Assembly: GCA_964344495.1 (NCBI GenBank)
Contig: CAYFNI010000110.1
Span: 1-6,364, forward strand
Direction: 5' to 3'
DNA: 6,364 bases
DNA from: UBA6136 sp964344495
GTDB lineage: Bacteria > Pseudomonadota > Gammaproteobacteria > Methylococcales > Methylococcaceae
This document shows, one piece after another, positions 6,187 through 6,364 of this stretch. Position 1 is the stretch's first letter; the number at the start of each line of letters is the position of its first letter. Both the position numbers and the translations under genes were made by a program. Under the pieces are notes generated by a model. The model worked only from the letters and a program-made list of their open reading frames with translations, ran no database searches and was not told the DNA's origin.

Positions 6187-6215
6187 TTTATACAGGGCCG
6201 TTTCGTCAATCACAA
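6187..6215 (-). promoter_or_regulatory. Candidate sigma70 promoter of the sdh operon
   Basis: On the minus strand, TTGTGA (6210-6215, four of six matches to the -35 consensus) is separated by exactly 17 bases from TATAAA (6187-6192, five of six matches to the -10 consensus). Transcription would start near 6180 and leave a leader of about 175 nt before sdhC. It is the best promoter-like pair I see in the upstream region, and it is AT-richer than its surroundings. No ArcA, FNR or CRP site is convincing by eye. Confidence 0.5.
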
Positions 6216-6364
6216 CAGGTGAGCCGGCGGTTTATGGCGCTCTGTACGCCCCTGACCGGGAAACAGTGAATCCGCTAGTCGGGCCCCTGCAAGTGCATAC
6301 CCGGCTTGGGGTGATTCTGATACTCTCCCGTGTACAAGCTGTACCGACCCCCCTGCTGTTTCCC
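6216..6364. other. Upstream intergenic region with short inverted repeats
   Basis: No coding sequence is supported here up to the window edge. Two symmetric elements are visible. GTACA-AGC-TGTAC at 6332-6344 is a 13-base palindrome with five-base arms. GGGAAACAG at 6258-6266 is the exact reverse complement of CTGTTTCCC at 6356-6364, the last bases of the window. The first has the size of a small dimeric-regulator site; neither matches an operator I know. Confidence 0.35.

Noticed and set aside
6187..6209. TTGACG as the -35 element for the TATAAA box
   Set aside because: The spacing to TATAAA is only 11 bases, too short for sigma70. TTGTGA, six bases further upstream, gives the normal 17.
5494..6222. 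Plus-strand open frame of 242 codons over sdhC and sdhD
   Set aside because: It lies antisense to two genes with haem and quinone motifs intact and has no domain character.
1..6364. CRISPR array, insertion sequence, tRNA or rRNA genes
   Set aside because: No regularly spaced direct repeats, transposase-like product, terminal repeats with target duplications, or tRNA/rRNA signatures were seen. The window is almost filled by the operon.

Overview
The window is most likely part of a gammaproteobacterial chromosome. It is GC-rich, densely packed and carries a complete succinate dehydrogenase operon on the minus strand. The SdhC, SdhD, SdhA and SdhB proteins look like the proteobacterial ubiquinone-linked type; SdhB has the extended N-terminus and four-cysteine [2Fe-2S] motif common in alphaproteobacteria and many non-enteric gammaproteobacteria. 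YgfX right after SdhE points to the gamma class. I cannot name the genus.

Layout, left to right: (1) positions 1-99 hold the last 32 codons of an unrecognised plus-strand gene, followed by a strong intrinsic terminator at 106-134. (2) A short convergent spacer lies at 135-228. (3) Everything from 229 to about 6009 is minus-strand and should be read right to left: sdhC (to 5605), sdhD (to 5238), sdhA (to 3449), sdhB (to 2621), sdhE (to 2361), ygfX (to 1994), then an NCS2/NAT-family membrane transporter (to 229). Junctions are overlaps or short gaps (8-bp overlap, 1-nt gap, 23-nt gap, ATGA overlap, about 77-bp overlap, 37-nt gap), so a single transcript is likely. (4) Positions 6010-6364 hold no convincing gene but contain a good sigma70-like minus-strand promoter (-10 at 6187-6192) and a leader of about 175 nt.

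The first six genes form one functional unit. SdhC and SdhD are the haem b membrane anchor, SdhB the three-cluster iron-sulfur subunit and SdhA the flavoprotein. SdhE promotes covalent FAD attachment to SdhA. YgfX is a small membrane protein habitually paired with SdhE. The seventh gene is the unexpected one. Its transporter core appears to have lost the residues NCS2 proteins use to bind nucleobases, and it has a soluble C-terminal domain of about 130 residues that looks like a degenerate GHKL/anti-sigma-type ATPase fold.

A run of ten Ns at 3199-3208 interrupts sdhB and makes it look frameshifted. The flanking bases show this is almost certainly an assembly artefact: the two ends share the triplet GCA, and merging them restores a perfect SdhB reading frame.
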